The notes under the pieces are model-generated. The model saw only the letters and a program-made list of their open reading frames with translations. It made no database searches and was not told the origin of the DNA. Shown piece after piece: positions 16,120 through 24,106 of a DNA stretch of 41,259 nucleotides. The stretch lies in the NCBI GenBank assembly GCA_016901755.1, contig JACJKV010000023.1, forward strand, positions 1-41,259, given 5' to 3'. Every line of letters begins with the position of its first letter. Within the stretch, counting starts at the first letter, position 1. A program made the translations under genes and the position numbers. The stretch comes from Thomasclavelia spiroformis (GTDB taxonomy: Bacteria > Bacillota_I > Bacilli_A > Erysipelotrichales > Coprobacillaceae).

Positions 16120-17490
16120 ATGAACAAATCTTTCTGGCAGCAAAACAGTAAAACCCCTCATTTTCCCAATTTGGATCAGGATCTGAATGTAGATATATTA
16201 ATCATTGGTGGCGGATTATCTGGAGCCATGGTTTCTTACTATCTGAAAGAAAGCACGTATAAAATTGCAGTCATTGAAAAAAATCAGTTTGGCAGTCACA
16301 GTTCCGGCCACTCCACGGCAAAAATCACCTGTCTTCATGGTCTTATTCTCCAGCAAATCGCCCAATCTTATAACTATGAACAGGCATATTTATATTATCT
16401 TTCTAATAAAGAAGCTATGCAGGATATCGAACACATCATATCAAAAGAACAGATTGACTGTGATTTTCAAAAAAATACTGCTTATATATATACCGATGAT
16501 AAGCAGAAACTGAAAATCTTAAAAAAAGAAAAATCTCTGTTAAAATCATTTGGAGAAAAAATCATCGAAAAAAATGATCATCTCATGACTTTTGGCCTGG
16601 AAAATCAGGCTATATTCGATCCTATCAGATATCTCTACCGTATTATTGAAATATGTCAAAGCTATCATATCGACTTTTATGAAAATGCTCAGGCAACTGC
16701 TGTTCATCGCTACCGCGATCATTATCTGGTTAAAGTTAATGATCATTGCATCACATGTAAATATGTGGTTCATGCTACAAGGTACCCTTTTATAAAAAAG
16801 GGCGCCTATTTTCTCAAACTTTTCCAGACTCGTTCCTATGTTGACCATAAATCAACTATTCAGGGACCCAACAGCTATCTTTCAATTGATTATTCATGCA
16901 GCTATCGTCCAGTTAACAACAGTCAAAGTCTTATCATTAATAATCATTCATCACAATGGTTCGCTCAAGACAGCATAGCTTTACGAGGTATTCCCTATAT
17001 TGGACAATATAAAAAAAATGAATATATCATTTATGGTTTTCAGAAATGGGGCATGACTTTATCTCATGTTGCAGGAAAACTGATTAGAGATCTGATACTG
17101 CATGATCATAATCCATACCAGCAGCTTTATTACTGTCATTATTTTTCAATATCTAACAGCAGAAAATACCTGCCAGCAATGATTCGAAATTCATTGCAAG
17201 GTTATATTCTGCAAAGATATATGACTAGAGGACTAAAGGATCTTTCTACAAACGATGGTACTATCATAAAAATAAAACATCATTTATACGCTGTCTATAA
17301 AGACAGCCATCAAAAACTCCATGTTTTTTCTCCTTATTGTCCACATCTGAAATGTATCATTCATTTTAATCGAAAAAGTCACACCTGGGACTGCCCCTGC
17401 CATCAGTCAGTTTTTAATGCCTACGGTCAGCTCATAGAAGGTCCTAGTCTGTATTCTTTAAAGAAAATCGTTAATGATAAATATCATTAA
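16120..17490 (+). CDS. FAD-dependent oxidoreductase with C-terminal Rieske domain
   Basis: A 456-aa two-domain protein. The N-terminal DAO-type flavin domain starts with VDILIIGGGLSGAMVSYYL (GxGxxG) and has the AVIEKNQFGSHSSGHSTAKI stretch. The C-terminal 55 residues form a Rieske [2Fe-2S] site with box 1 C407-P-H409 and box 2 C425-P-C-H428, followed by the QSVFNAYGQLIEGP loop. This architecture (YhfW/YurR-like flavoprotein-Rieske) presumably passes electrons from a substrate amine or alcohol to an acceptor; the substrate is unknown. An ATG four codons upstream exists, but GGTGA lies just before ATG 16120. Confidence 0.87.
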   Translation: MNKSFWQQNSKTPHFPNLDQDLNVDILIIGGGLSGAMVSYYLKESTYKIAVIEKNQFGSHSSGHSTAKITCLHGLILQQIAQSYNYEQAYLYYLSNKEAMQDIEHIISKEQIDCDFQKNTAYIYTDDKQKLKILKKEKSLLKSFGEKIIEKNDHLMTFGLENQAIFDPIRYLYRIIEICQSYHIDFYENAQATAVHRYRDHYLVKVNDHCITCKYVVHATRYPFIKKGAYFLKLFQTRSYVDHKSTIQGPNSYLSIDYSCSYRPVNNSQSLIINNHSSQWFAQDSIALRGIPYIGQYKKNEYIIYGFQKWGMTLSHVAGKLIRDLILHDHNPYQQLYYCHYFSISNSRKYLPAMIRNSLQGYILQRYMTRGLKDLSTNDGTIIKIKHHLYAVYKDSHQKLHVFSPYCPHLKCIIHFNRKSHTWDCPCHQSVFNAYGQLIEGPSLYSLKKIVNDKYH

Positions 17491-17497
17491 CATTTTT
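17470..17497 (+). terminator. Probable terminator after the FAD/Rieske gene
   Basis: GTTAATGAT (17470-17478) pairs with ATCATTAAC (17483-17491), then a run of five T. It overlaps the stop codon. AT-rich, so moderately strong at best. Confidence 0.5.
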
Positions 17498-17566
17498 CAT
17501 TTATAAATAACATTTTGTCCTGACTTGTTATATAATAAAAAATAATTAAATACGGGGAGGAAAACT

Positions 17567-18460
17567 ATGAAAACATACTTAACCTTAGATGTTGGCGGAA
17601 GTGCAATAAAATATGCTTTGATTGAGGAAAACCTGACAATCAGAGAAAAATCAAGTGTACCTACACCAATGGACACTCTAGAAAACTTTATTGAAGCAAT
17701 TGGCCAGATTTATGATCAGTACGCTTCACAAATTGATGGTATGGCCATTTCAATGCCTGGTATTATCGATCCAGACCGTGGATATCAGTATACAGGTGGA
17801 GCATTAAAATTTATTGAAAATCTAGAAACTGTAAATGTTTTGAAGCAACGTTGTCCAACCAATATTACGATTGGAAACGATGCTAAATGTGCAGCAAACG
17901 CTGAAATCGGCTTTGGAAATCTTCAGGATATTCAAGATGGAGCAGTCGTTATATTAGGAACTGGTATTGGAGGCTGTCTTATCAAAAATCATCAGGTTCA
18001 TACCGGAAAACATTTTTCTGCTGGAGAATTTTCTTTTATCAAGACCAATAATAAGGATGCTTTTACATGGGATCATGCCTGGGCGACACGTTGTGGTATC
18101 AAAGGATTATTACAACGTGTACAAGAACAGCTGGAAACTGACCAGAATTATTCAGGAATTGAGATTTTTGAAATGGCCAATAACGGTGATGAAAAAGTTT
18201 TAACAGCAATCGATCTTTTTGCTAAAGAAGTAGCACTACAGATCTTTAATGTTCATATTATTTTTGACTGTGAAAAAGTAGCCATCGGGGGTGGTATTTC
18301 AGCACAACCATTACTGATCGATCTTATCAAAAAAAATATGGATATCATTTATGACAATTTAGGATTCGATATTTATCAGCCAGAAATTGTTGCCTGCAAA
18401 TTCAGAAATGACGCCAATCTCATTGGTGCACTATATCAGCACCTGCAGACTTTTCAGTAA
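17567..18460 (+). CDS. ROK family sugar kinase
   Basis: A 297-aa ROK protein. LTLDVGGSAIKYALIEE is the phosphate-binding motif, ISMPGIIDPDRGYQYTGGAL the sugar-binding region, IGNDAKCAANAEIGFGN has the catalytic Asp, and VILGTGIGGCLIKNHQV is the adenosine/phosphate 2 loop. This is a full kinase fold without a DNA-binding domain. The ROK consensus zinc motif CxCGxxGCxE is missing and GEIGH reads GEFSF; both occur in the subgroup of cytoplasmic ROK kinases found in Firmicutes, possibly for N-acetylmannosamine or other hexoses. GGGGAGG precedes the ATG, with TATAAT at 17531-17536. Confidence 0.88.
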   Translation: MKTYLTLDVGGSAIKYALIEENLTIREKSSVPTPMDTLENFIEAIGQIYDQYASQIDGMAISMPGIIDPDRGYQYTGGALKFIENLETVNVLKQRCPTNITIGNDAKCAANAEIGFGNLQDIQDGAVVILGTGIGGCLIKNHQVHTGKHFSAGEFSFIKTNNKDAFTWDHAWATRCGIKGLLQRVQEQLETDQNYSGIEIFEMANNGDEKVLTAIDLFAKEVALQIFNVHIIFDCEKVAIGGGISAQPLLIDLIKKNMDIIYDNLGFDIYQPEIVACKFRNDANLIGALYQHLQTFQ

Positions 18461-18479
18461 AACAGAAAAAAAGTCCAGA

Positions 18480-18507
18480 TTGAGAAATAAATAAATTAGT
18501 GTATAAT
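18480..18507 (+). promoter_or_regulatory. Promoter of the PII-like gene
   Basis: TTGAGA (18480-18485), a 16-base spacer and perfect TATAAT (18502-18507). Transcription would begin around 18514, so the ribosome site GAGGTG is almost at the 5' end of the message. Confidence 0.6.
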
Positions 18508-18526
18508 AGTGATTGAGGTGAGACTA

Positions 18527-18865
18527 ATGCAAGCTGTATTCGTTGTATTAAATAAAACGGAAGTTCTACAGGACTTGTTAACAAAATTAAAAAAAGCTGG
18601 GGTCAAAGGTGGTACTGTTATGGATTCAACAGGAATGATCTCATACATTCAGGATACTGATGAAAGTTATATACTGGGTTCTCTTCGTTTGTTTTTAGAA
18701 ACGTCACGTCCCGACAGTAAAACTATGTTCTTCATCATTGAAGATGGGCAAATGGATATAGTTTTTAAAACTGTTGACGAAGCTGTGGGTGGAATTGCAC
18801 ATCATGATACAGGGATTATTTTTGCAATGCCAATTACCAGAGTAGAAGGACTCATTAAAATTTAA
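18527..18865 (+). CDS. PII-like (nitrogen regulator fold) protein
   Basis: A 112-aa protein with the ferredoxin-like pattern of PII-like proteins: MQAVFVVLNKTEVLQDLL at the start, a loop around GGTVMDSTGMISYI in place of the T-loop, and AVGGIAHHDTGIIFAMPIT near the end. The uridylylated tyrosine and ATP-binding residues of classical GlnB are not recognisable, and no ammonium transporter is near. It may bind a nucleotide or metabolite and regulate a partner, but which is unknown. GTG 18509 is also in frame; GAGGTG before ATG 18527 decides the start. Confidence 0.72.
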   Translation: MQAVFVVLNKTEVLQDLLTKLKKAGVKGGTVMDSTGMISYIQDTDESYILGSLRLFLETSRPDSKTMFFIIEDGQMDIVFKTVDEAVGGIAHHDTGIIFAMPITRVEGLIKI

Positions 18866-18873
18866 TGGATAAG

Positions 18874-18905
18874 AAAAAAGCCTATGGATGATCCATAGGT
18901 TTTTT
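18874..18905 (+). terminator. Strong terminator after the PII-like gene
   Basis: CCTATGGA and TCCATAGG form the stem (18881-18899), flanked by a run of A before and six T after. Directly follows the stop codon at 18865. Confidence 0.85.
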
Positions 18906-19165
18906 GCTTTTAAGAAATCATTTTAGATCCTGTAGATATTCATTGCTATTCTTATTTTCTTTCTATGATTCCACACAAAACAACAGGCAGGAAGTATTTT
19001 GGAATCGCACTTTCATGAATCAGCAAAACCAATTCTGGCAATATGATAGCCCTGTCCACCTTGAACAACTTCCAGCATAAAACATTTACATGTTTTTTGA
19101 TAGCTTCAATTTGCACTTTTCCTTTTTCCAGTCAATAAACATGATTTCTCTTTGTTTTATTGTAT
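18906..19165. other. Gene-less stretch, possible decayed coding remnant
   Basis: About 260 bases without an intact gene. On the - strand, one frame reads MLEVVQGGQGYHIARIGFAD before a stop, and another reads a 57-codon open stretch ending IPKYFLPVVLCGIIERK; neither has a ribosome site and the frames disagree, as in a decayed gene. A hairpin AAAACAT/ATGTTTT at 19079-19096 with a following T run may be an old terminator. I cannot name the ancestor. Confidence 0.3.
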
Positions 19166-20233
19166 CTAATTTATTTCAATGATTACATATTCGCTTGGAG
19201 CTCCTGTTTTGATAGGATACCTCCAGCCTGATATGCCTGAAGTGGTAATTGCAGTAAACTCACCAATTTCTCTTTTACCATAAACCAAAGTATCACTCGT
19301 TAATGACTGTATTACTCCCTGCGGAAAAAGCTGTCCTCCATGGGTATGTCCCGATATCTGTAAGTCACAGCCCAGTGCCGCATTGCTTTCCAGCTCCAAA
19401 GGCTGATGATCAATTACTATGACGTAGCTGTCTTTAGTCTTTTCAGTATATAATTCTGTCATTGACATTCGATTTCCATCGTTATAGAAGCGGGCATCTC
19501 CTCGTCCAATAACAGTAATATTTCCTTTTTCTGCTATTTCATCATCTAATACCGTGATGCCGTTTTTTTCCATTTCCGTTTCTATATCACTTGCCTGATA
19601 CTGCGCTGTACTCGTATACAAATTCTGGTCATGATTCCCATAAACATAGTAAATCCCCAGATTGTGATCTATTGTTGCCAAAACAGCACAGGCATCTTTC
19701 ATCTGCTGAACCGTTGTGTTTTCATCGAAGATATCTCCAGCCAGTACAACCAGATCTGGCTGATCCTGATTTATTTCATCACAGATTGCCTGCAGCTTTT
19801 GCTGGTCCACTGAGACCCCCATATGCAAGTCAGCAATTACTGCTATTTTCAGATGATCTATTTTATCACTTTGCAACTGATAAGTGGTTTTTACGATATG
19901 ATGCATATTATAAAAACCATAGCCAAAGATACATGCAACGATAATAGCACAGGCCAGTCCCGTAGGTATGATATAGCGCATAAAGACGTATTTTTTTGTA
20001 AAAAAATAAACGATTTCCAAAAATATAGCAACTGCCAGAATATGATAATAAATAACAGCCTTAATATTTAAAAAGTTCGCTGCGGGCAAACTGATCAGCA
20101 AAACCAGTAAATACAAAATTGGATAAATCCATAATGTTAAATGTATTTTCAGCACCATAGTCAATAATCTATAAGCAAAAAAAGCAAAGTAAAATGATGC
20201 TAAAGCTATGATAATAAATCCACTGTTTAACAT
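19166..20233 (-). CDS. Membrane-anchored metallophosphoesterase
   Basis: A 355-aa protein of the calcineurin-like phosphoesterase family (YkuE/YaeI type). Residues 1-115 hold about four membrane segments. The catalytic domain then shows the metal-binding motifs in order: ADLHMG (D135, H137), GDIFDE (G166-D167), YGNHDQ (199-202), and GHTHGGQLFPQG near residue 294. Relatives cleave phosphodiesters or UDP-diacylglucosamine-like lipids; which one applies here is unknown. The start overlaps the end of the MBL gene by 7 bases, so translation is coupled. Confidence 0.9.
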   Translation of the reverse strand: MLNSGFIIIALASFYFAFFAYRLLTMVLKIHLTLWIYPILYLLVLLISLPAANFLNIKAVIYYHILAVAIFLEIVYFFTKKYVFMRYIIPTGLACAIIVACIFGYGFYNMHHIVKTTYQLQSDKIDHLKIAVIADLHMGVSVDQQKLQAICDEINQDQPDLVVLAGDIFDENTTVQQMKDACAVLATIDHNLGIYYVYGNHDQNLYTSTAQYQASDIETEMEKNGITVLDDEIAEKGNITVIGRGDARFYNDGNRMSMTELYTEKTKDSYVIVIDHQPLELESNAALGCDLQISGHTHGGQLFPQGVIQSLTSDTLVYGKREIGEFTAITTSGISGWRYPIKTGAPSEYVIIEIN

Positions 20234-21030
20234 GATTCTGTTTTTTCCTTTGTAATAATCATTTCCGCTTTTCCATAACTGACATAATATGGCTGATTGG
20301 TCATTTTTAAAGCCTTGGTATCATGAAAGACAATTTCGTGATGTAGCAGGCGAATACATAATTGCTCCATATCTTTTAAAAGCTGAAAATCCAGGCGATT
20401 AAATTCACTTACTTGAGATTCATATTCCTGATGATCATGTCCACCAAAAAACTGCCAGTTATCATCCACCCCAAGAACCGTTAATTTTTCAATAACAGTA
20501 TGTAAATACTGCTGATATTCTAATATCGACAATGATTCATCCAGTTGCATCCAGCAGCCACATCCTGAACCAATAGCATCACCCGTAAACACCATTTTCT
20601 GCAGCTTATCGACAAAAATTACAGAGCCAGGTGTATGTCCAGGCAAAGGTATCACCTCAATCTGTCTGTCTCCCAAATCAAAAAAGGCAGGCATCGACTT
20701 AATTTGCTTAATTTCTTTAAAGTTTAATCCATTACTGTTAAAGTGTCCAACGTTGATTTGCATATGCGATAAATATGTTGTTATATCTGCCAATTCCATA
20801 TAAACCTGATCAAAATCCCCGCTTCTTCCAATATGATCAATATGGCCATGAGTAAGAGCCAGAATAACCGGCAATGAAGTTATTGAAGAAACAACATCTA
20901 AAAGATTAGATTTTTCCATTCCTGAATCAATCAATAAGGCATGCTCTGTCCCTAACAGTAAATAAATTACCTCACCATAACGGTCCGTAATCTTCATTGT
21001 CAGTTCATTTATTTTTTCAGTCTTATACAT
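20227..21030 (-). CDS. Metallo-beta-lactamase fold hydrolase
   Basis: A 267-aa MBL-fold enzyme, probably a glyoxalase II-like or other thioester/phosphoester hydrolase in the cytoplasm. Metal ligands are in LTHGHIDHIG (H61, H63, D65, H66), LPGHTPGSVIFVD (His), FTGDAIGSGCG (bridging Asp) and FGGHDHQEYE (last His). The GSGCGCWMQL segment with two close cysteines is unusual. Overlaps the Nudix gene upstream by 8 bases and the phosphoesterase downstream by 7. Confidence 0.9.
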   Translation of the reverse strand: MYKTEKINELTMKITDRYGEVIYLLLGTEHALLIDSGMEKSNLLDVVSSITSLPVILALTHGHIDHIGRSGDFDQVYMELADITTYLSHMQINVGHFNSNGLNFKEIKQIKSMPAFFDLGDRQIEVIPLPGHTPGSVIFVDKLQKMVFTGDAIGSGCGCWMQLDESLSILEYQQYLHTVIEKLTVLGVDDNWQFFGGHDHQEYESQVSEFNRLDFQLLKDMEQLCIRLLHHEIVFHDTKALKMTNQPYYVSYGKAEMIITKEKTESC

Positions 21031-21580
21031 AAAATTCCTCCTTGAATTTCTGATTTAATTTTGTATAGATGTGTTTTAGCATCCATTTTTCTTTAACCCG
21101 TTTTTTCAGTTCATCAAATGTAAACCACTGCAGCTGACTGTTTTCTTTTTCATTAACGATCAGCTTTTCATCTTCACAGGCTTCAATCAAACAGGTGATA
21201 TTATAATGCAAATGACTAGAAACATATTGACCAGCTTTATAGTGGCCTTGGACTGTTAAAATTTCCACTGAAAAGCAATCATCCAGCATTTTCAGATCTT
21301 TCAATCCACTTTCCTCCCGAATTTCTTTTAATATCACTTTTGATATCTGATTATCTCCATCAAGATGTCCTCCTAACCAGGACCAGGACTGATAAATCAG
21401 GTGATAACACATTAATACCTTTGTTTTTTCTCGATTAACGATCCAGGCAGATACACTAAAATGTCCTGTTTCATTCTCTCTGGTCAGAATATCTTTTTCT
21501 TCCAGTTTTTTTAGCATAATTTGTTTGTCATGAGCTTCCTGTGAATTATTAGGAATGTAGTTTTGCAGTATTTCTTTCAT
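21023..21580 (-). CDS. Nudix hydrolase
   Basis: A 185-aa Nudix protein, first of an overlapping three-gene operon. The Nudix box lies at residues 71-93 (GHLDGDNQISKVILKEIREE then SGL). Compared with Gx5Ex7REUxEExGU, the first Glu is Asn77 and the Arg is Lys85, while the catalytic E86, E89 and E90 remain. Such enzymes cleave nucleoside diphosphates linked to another group. The substrate is unknown, and the two changes may alter activity. A purine-rich site (AAGGAGACG) precedes the ATG. Confidence 0.88.
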   Translation of the reverse strand: MKEILQNYIPNNSQEAHDKQIMLKKLEEKDILTRENETGHFSVSAWIVNREKTKVLMCYHLIYQSWSWLGGHLDGDNQISKVILKEIREESGLKDLKMLDDCFSVEILTVQGHYKAGQYVSSHLHYNITCLIEACEDEKLIVNEKENSQLQWFTFDELKKRVKEKWMLKHIYTKLNQKFKEEFYV

Positions 21581-21604
21581 TTTCGTCTCCTTATAATAAA
21601 AGAA

Positions 21605-21623
21605 AAACAGGTTATTCCTGTTT
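21605..21623 (-). terminator. Terminator of the RpiR pair
   Basis: AAACAGG and CCTGTTT pair around TTATT. On the - strand TTTTTCTTTTATT follows. It lies at the stop codon of the gene ending at 21622. Confidence 0.7.
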
Positions 21624-22371
21624 ATTCCTGAATATATTTTTGATAATACATAATACGAATCAAATCAAAAATCGTCATGATCTGATAATTAAATATGATT
21701 CCATCAAATCTTCCTGGAACTCTGATTGTTCCATTGGTAATATTTTTTCTTTGATAAGTTGGATTTTGAGTGATCAGCAAAGAAGTTGTATTATCTAAAG
21801 ATAATCTTTTTTTCTGATACATAAAACTTTCCATCGCACGCCCAGTGGCTGAAATAAAAATAACATAATCATCTTCACCAAAAATCATATCCCTATCATA
21901 TGAGTGAAACTGTAAAACCGGTTTGTCAAAAGTAATCAGATCTGTCTGTAATTCAACAGCAATCGACATAGGATAGAGTGCTCCAACCAGGATTACTCGT
22001 TTAGAGTCATGAATTTTCTGGCATACATGATCTATTTTCTGTAAAAATTCTTCATTATCAGAAGATACTTTGATTCTTTCAACAAAAGTCTCTATTTTTA
22101 AATTAAGCATACGTTCTTCAATCTGTTCAAGACGAACACGCTTATGGTTTTTATAACGTTCTAAAAAAGATTCATAATCTTGAAAACCAAGATATCTTAA
22201 AAAGCTCAAGATCGAATTCACAGCGATACCTGATTTTTCTGATACTTCTTCTAAAGTCATATTGCCATAATCTTTATAATTAACAATAAAGAAAACACAG
22301 AATCTGTAATAATCATCTAAAAACAATGTTCCATTGAGATATTTCAATATTCTCGATAATAATATATTCAT
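21622..22371 (-). CDS. MurR/RpiR family transcriptional regulator (SIS domain)
   Basis: A 249-aa RpiR-type regulator. The N-terminal 75 residues hold a winged/HTH domain with MTLEEVSEKSGIAVNSILSF as the recognition region. The SIS sugar-phosphate-binding domain follows (SKRVILVGALYPMSIAVELQ and YVIFISATGRAMESF). Such proteins control sugar or cell-wall amino sugar genes in response to a phosphosugar. It is a close paralogue of the gene just upstream, which starts the same way (LLSRILKYLNGTLFLDDYYR versus LLARILEYLNGTLFLNDYYR). The gap between the two is about 12 bases. Confidence 0.85.
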   Translation of the reverse strand: MNILLSRILKYLNGTLFLDDYYRFCVFFIVNYKDYGNMTLEEVSEKSGIAVNSILSFLRYLGFQDYESFLERYKNHKRVRLEQIEERMLNLKIETFVERIKVSSDNEEFLQKIDHVCQKIHDSKRVILVGALYPMSIAVELQTDLITFDKPVLQFHSYDRDMIFGEDDYVIFISATGRAMESFMYQKKRLSLDNTTSLLITQNPTYQRKNITNGTIRVPGRFDGIIFNYQIMTIFDLIRIMYYQKYIQE

Positions 22372-22383
22372 AAATCAGACTCC

Positions 22384-23139
22384 TTAAATAAAATGATATT
22401 TTTTATAATATGTGACACGTAAGATATCAAAAATCGTCATCAGGCGGTAATTAAAATCTATACTGTCATGTCTAGAACTTGGGGCAATTAAAATATCATC
22501 TGTGACCATATGTTTTTCATATTGTTTATTTTGTGTAATCAATAAAGTATGAGGCAGACTGCAATCCAGATGATCATTTTCATTCATAAAATTATTAACA
22601 GCACGTCCAGTGGCTGAAATAAATATGACATAATCATCTTCGTCCAGTTTCAGTTCATGATCATAGGCATGATACTGTAACACAGGTTTGCCAAATGTTA
22701 TCAGATCAGTTTGAAATTCAACCGCAATCGACATAGGATATAACGCTCCAATCAGAACCACTCTTTTACTGTTGGAAATGTCCTGACAGATTTTATCAAG
22801 TTTTTCCATAAAAGCCTCTTTGTCATCACACATATGTACCTGTTCAAATAAATCATCCAGTTTCAATCCTAGCATTCTTGATCTGATCTGATCAGAACGT
22901 AATATTACATCCTGAAACAGTTTGGTCTGAAACTCATCAAAATCATGAAAGCCTAGATATGAAAGAAAACTTAAGATTGACTCTTTCATAATATGTGATT
23001 TTTCACTGACCTCTTCTAAAGACAGCTTATAAAAATCTATATAGTTTTGAATAAAGAATACACAGAAACGATAATAATCATTTAAAAACAGCGTTCCATT
23101 TAGATATTCCAATATTCTCGCTAATAGCACGTTACCCAT
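22384..23139 (-). CDS. MurR/RpiR family transcriptional regulator (SIS domain)
   Basis: Paralogue of the next gene, 251 aa from the chosen start. HTH region LSLEEVSEKSHIMKESILSF, SIS domain with SKRVVLIGALYPMSIAVEFQ and YVIFISATGRAVNNF. An ORF opens 22 codons further upstream, but AAGGAAGGGG just before ATG 23139 and the match with the paralogue's first residues fix the start here. Having two SIS-type regulators in a row without a sugar transporter next to them is unusual; the targets must be elsewhere or be the flanking nucleoside genes. Confidence 0.85.
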   Translation of the reverse strand: MGNVLLARILEYLNGTLFLNDYYRFCVFFIQNYIDFYKLSLEEVSEKSHIMKESILSFLSYLGFHDFDEFQTKLFQDVILRSDQIRSRMLGLKLDDLFEQVHMCDDKEAFMEKLDKICQDISNSKRVVLIGALYPMSIAVEFQTDLITFGKPVLQYHAYDHELKLDEDDYVIFISATGRAVNNFMNENDHLDCSLPHTLLITQNKQYEKHMVTDDILIAPSSRHDSIDFNYRLMTIFDILRVTYYKKYHFI

Positions 23140-23173
23140 AATGATTCCCCTTCCTTTATCTTTACATATTATC

Positions 23174-23182
23174 ATTATATCA
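23174..23182 (-). promoter_or_regulatory. Extended -10 promoter of the RpiR pair
   Basis: On the - strand TGATATAAT is a consensus extended -10 (TATAAT at 23174-23179), about 35 bases before the start codon at 23139. Confidence 0.55.
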
Positions 23183-23255
23183 AAACTATAGGAAAATAAG
23201 AGCAAAAATTCTATTTTTAAAAAAATTTTTATCTTTTTTACTATTCTGTTCGCTA

Positions 23256-24092
23256 TTAATCAAGAAGCCCCAGTTTTTCCAGACTTAAAGCAATTCCATC
23301 CTTATCTGGATCTATAAAAGTATCATAAGCAATATCCAGCAATTTTTCTTTAGCACCTTCATATACAATACCTAAATGGGCTTTTTCTAACATCTGATAA
23401 TCATTCATACTGTCACCATAAGCAATCGTATCTTCCAAACTGGCACCATAATATTCAATAACTCTTTCAATAGCATGTGCTTTCGTACAGTTTTTAACAA
23501 TAATTTCACCATTGATATAATCATCTTCCGGCTTTGAAAACTGAACCACATTAAAATCCTTACTTAAATATGGTACGGTATCTAACAAAGCATATTTATC
23601 ATAAGAAATAAAAACAATCTTGGTTACTTTATCTTTAGCAAAATCAAATTCACTGACTGGTTTAATATTTTCATTTCTTTTTCTTTGTTCCAGCATTCGG
23701 GCCAGTTCAGGATTTGCAGAACGGTCTTTATCTTTTCTTTCAATAAATTCTTTAGCATCAGCTGACTGAAAAAGACAGTCCTTTGTTTCTAATGTAAATC
23801 CAACTTTGGCGTTAGTAAATAACAGTAACGCCTTTTTTAACAGTACGGGATCCATGCTGCTTTCAAAAATATATCGTCCATCTATTTCAATAAAGCTCCC
23901 TGCTGAAGAAATAATTCCATCAAAACCAATTTCTAATATATCTGATGTAATTGATACCGGTGCTCTTCCTGTGCACACAAAAGCTTTATGTCCATTTCTT
24001 CTCAGCTGTCTAATCGCTGCTTTGGTCCTTTCCGTAATGATTCTGCTTTCACCTCTTAAAGTACCATCAATATCAAAAAAAACATATTTCAT
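23256..24092 (-). CDS. HAD superfamily (Cof-type) phosphatase
   Basis: A 278-aa Cof-type hydrolase with motif I YVFFDIDGTLRGESR, motif II AFVCTGRAPVSI, and motif IV TIAYGDSMNDYQMLEKA. AGAGGA lies before the start; ATG 24101 is also possible, but spacing favours 24092. It follows the pyrimidine-nucleoside phosphorylase by about 14 bases, so it may dephosphorylate a pentose phosphate or nucleotide in the same salvage route; that link is inference from position. Confidence 0.9.
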   Translation of the reverse strand: MKYVFFDIDGTLRGESRIITERTKAAIRQLRRNGHKAFVCTGRAPVSITSDILEIGFDGIISSAGSFIEIDGRYIFESSMDPVLLKKALLLFTNAKVGFTLETKDCLFQSADAKEFIERKDKDRSANPELARMLEQRKRNENIKPVSEFDFAKDKVTKIVFISYDKYALLDTVPYLSKDFNVVQFSKPEDDYINGEIIVKNCTKAHAIERVIEYYGASLEDTIAYGDSMNDYQMLEKAHLGIVYEGAKEKLLDIAYDTFIDPDKDGIALSLEKLGLLD

Positions 24093-24106
24093 TATGATCA
24101 TCCTCT

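Noticed and set aside
19591-19944. Long + strand ORF opposite the metallophosphoesterase
   Set aside because: It is the complement of a clearly conserved gene, has no ribosome site and no protein-like pattern.
23140-23205. N-terminal extension of the first RpiR regulator
   Set aside because: The extension overlaps the predicted -10 and has no match in its paralogue; the strong ribosome site lies before 23139.
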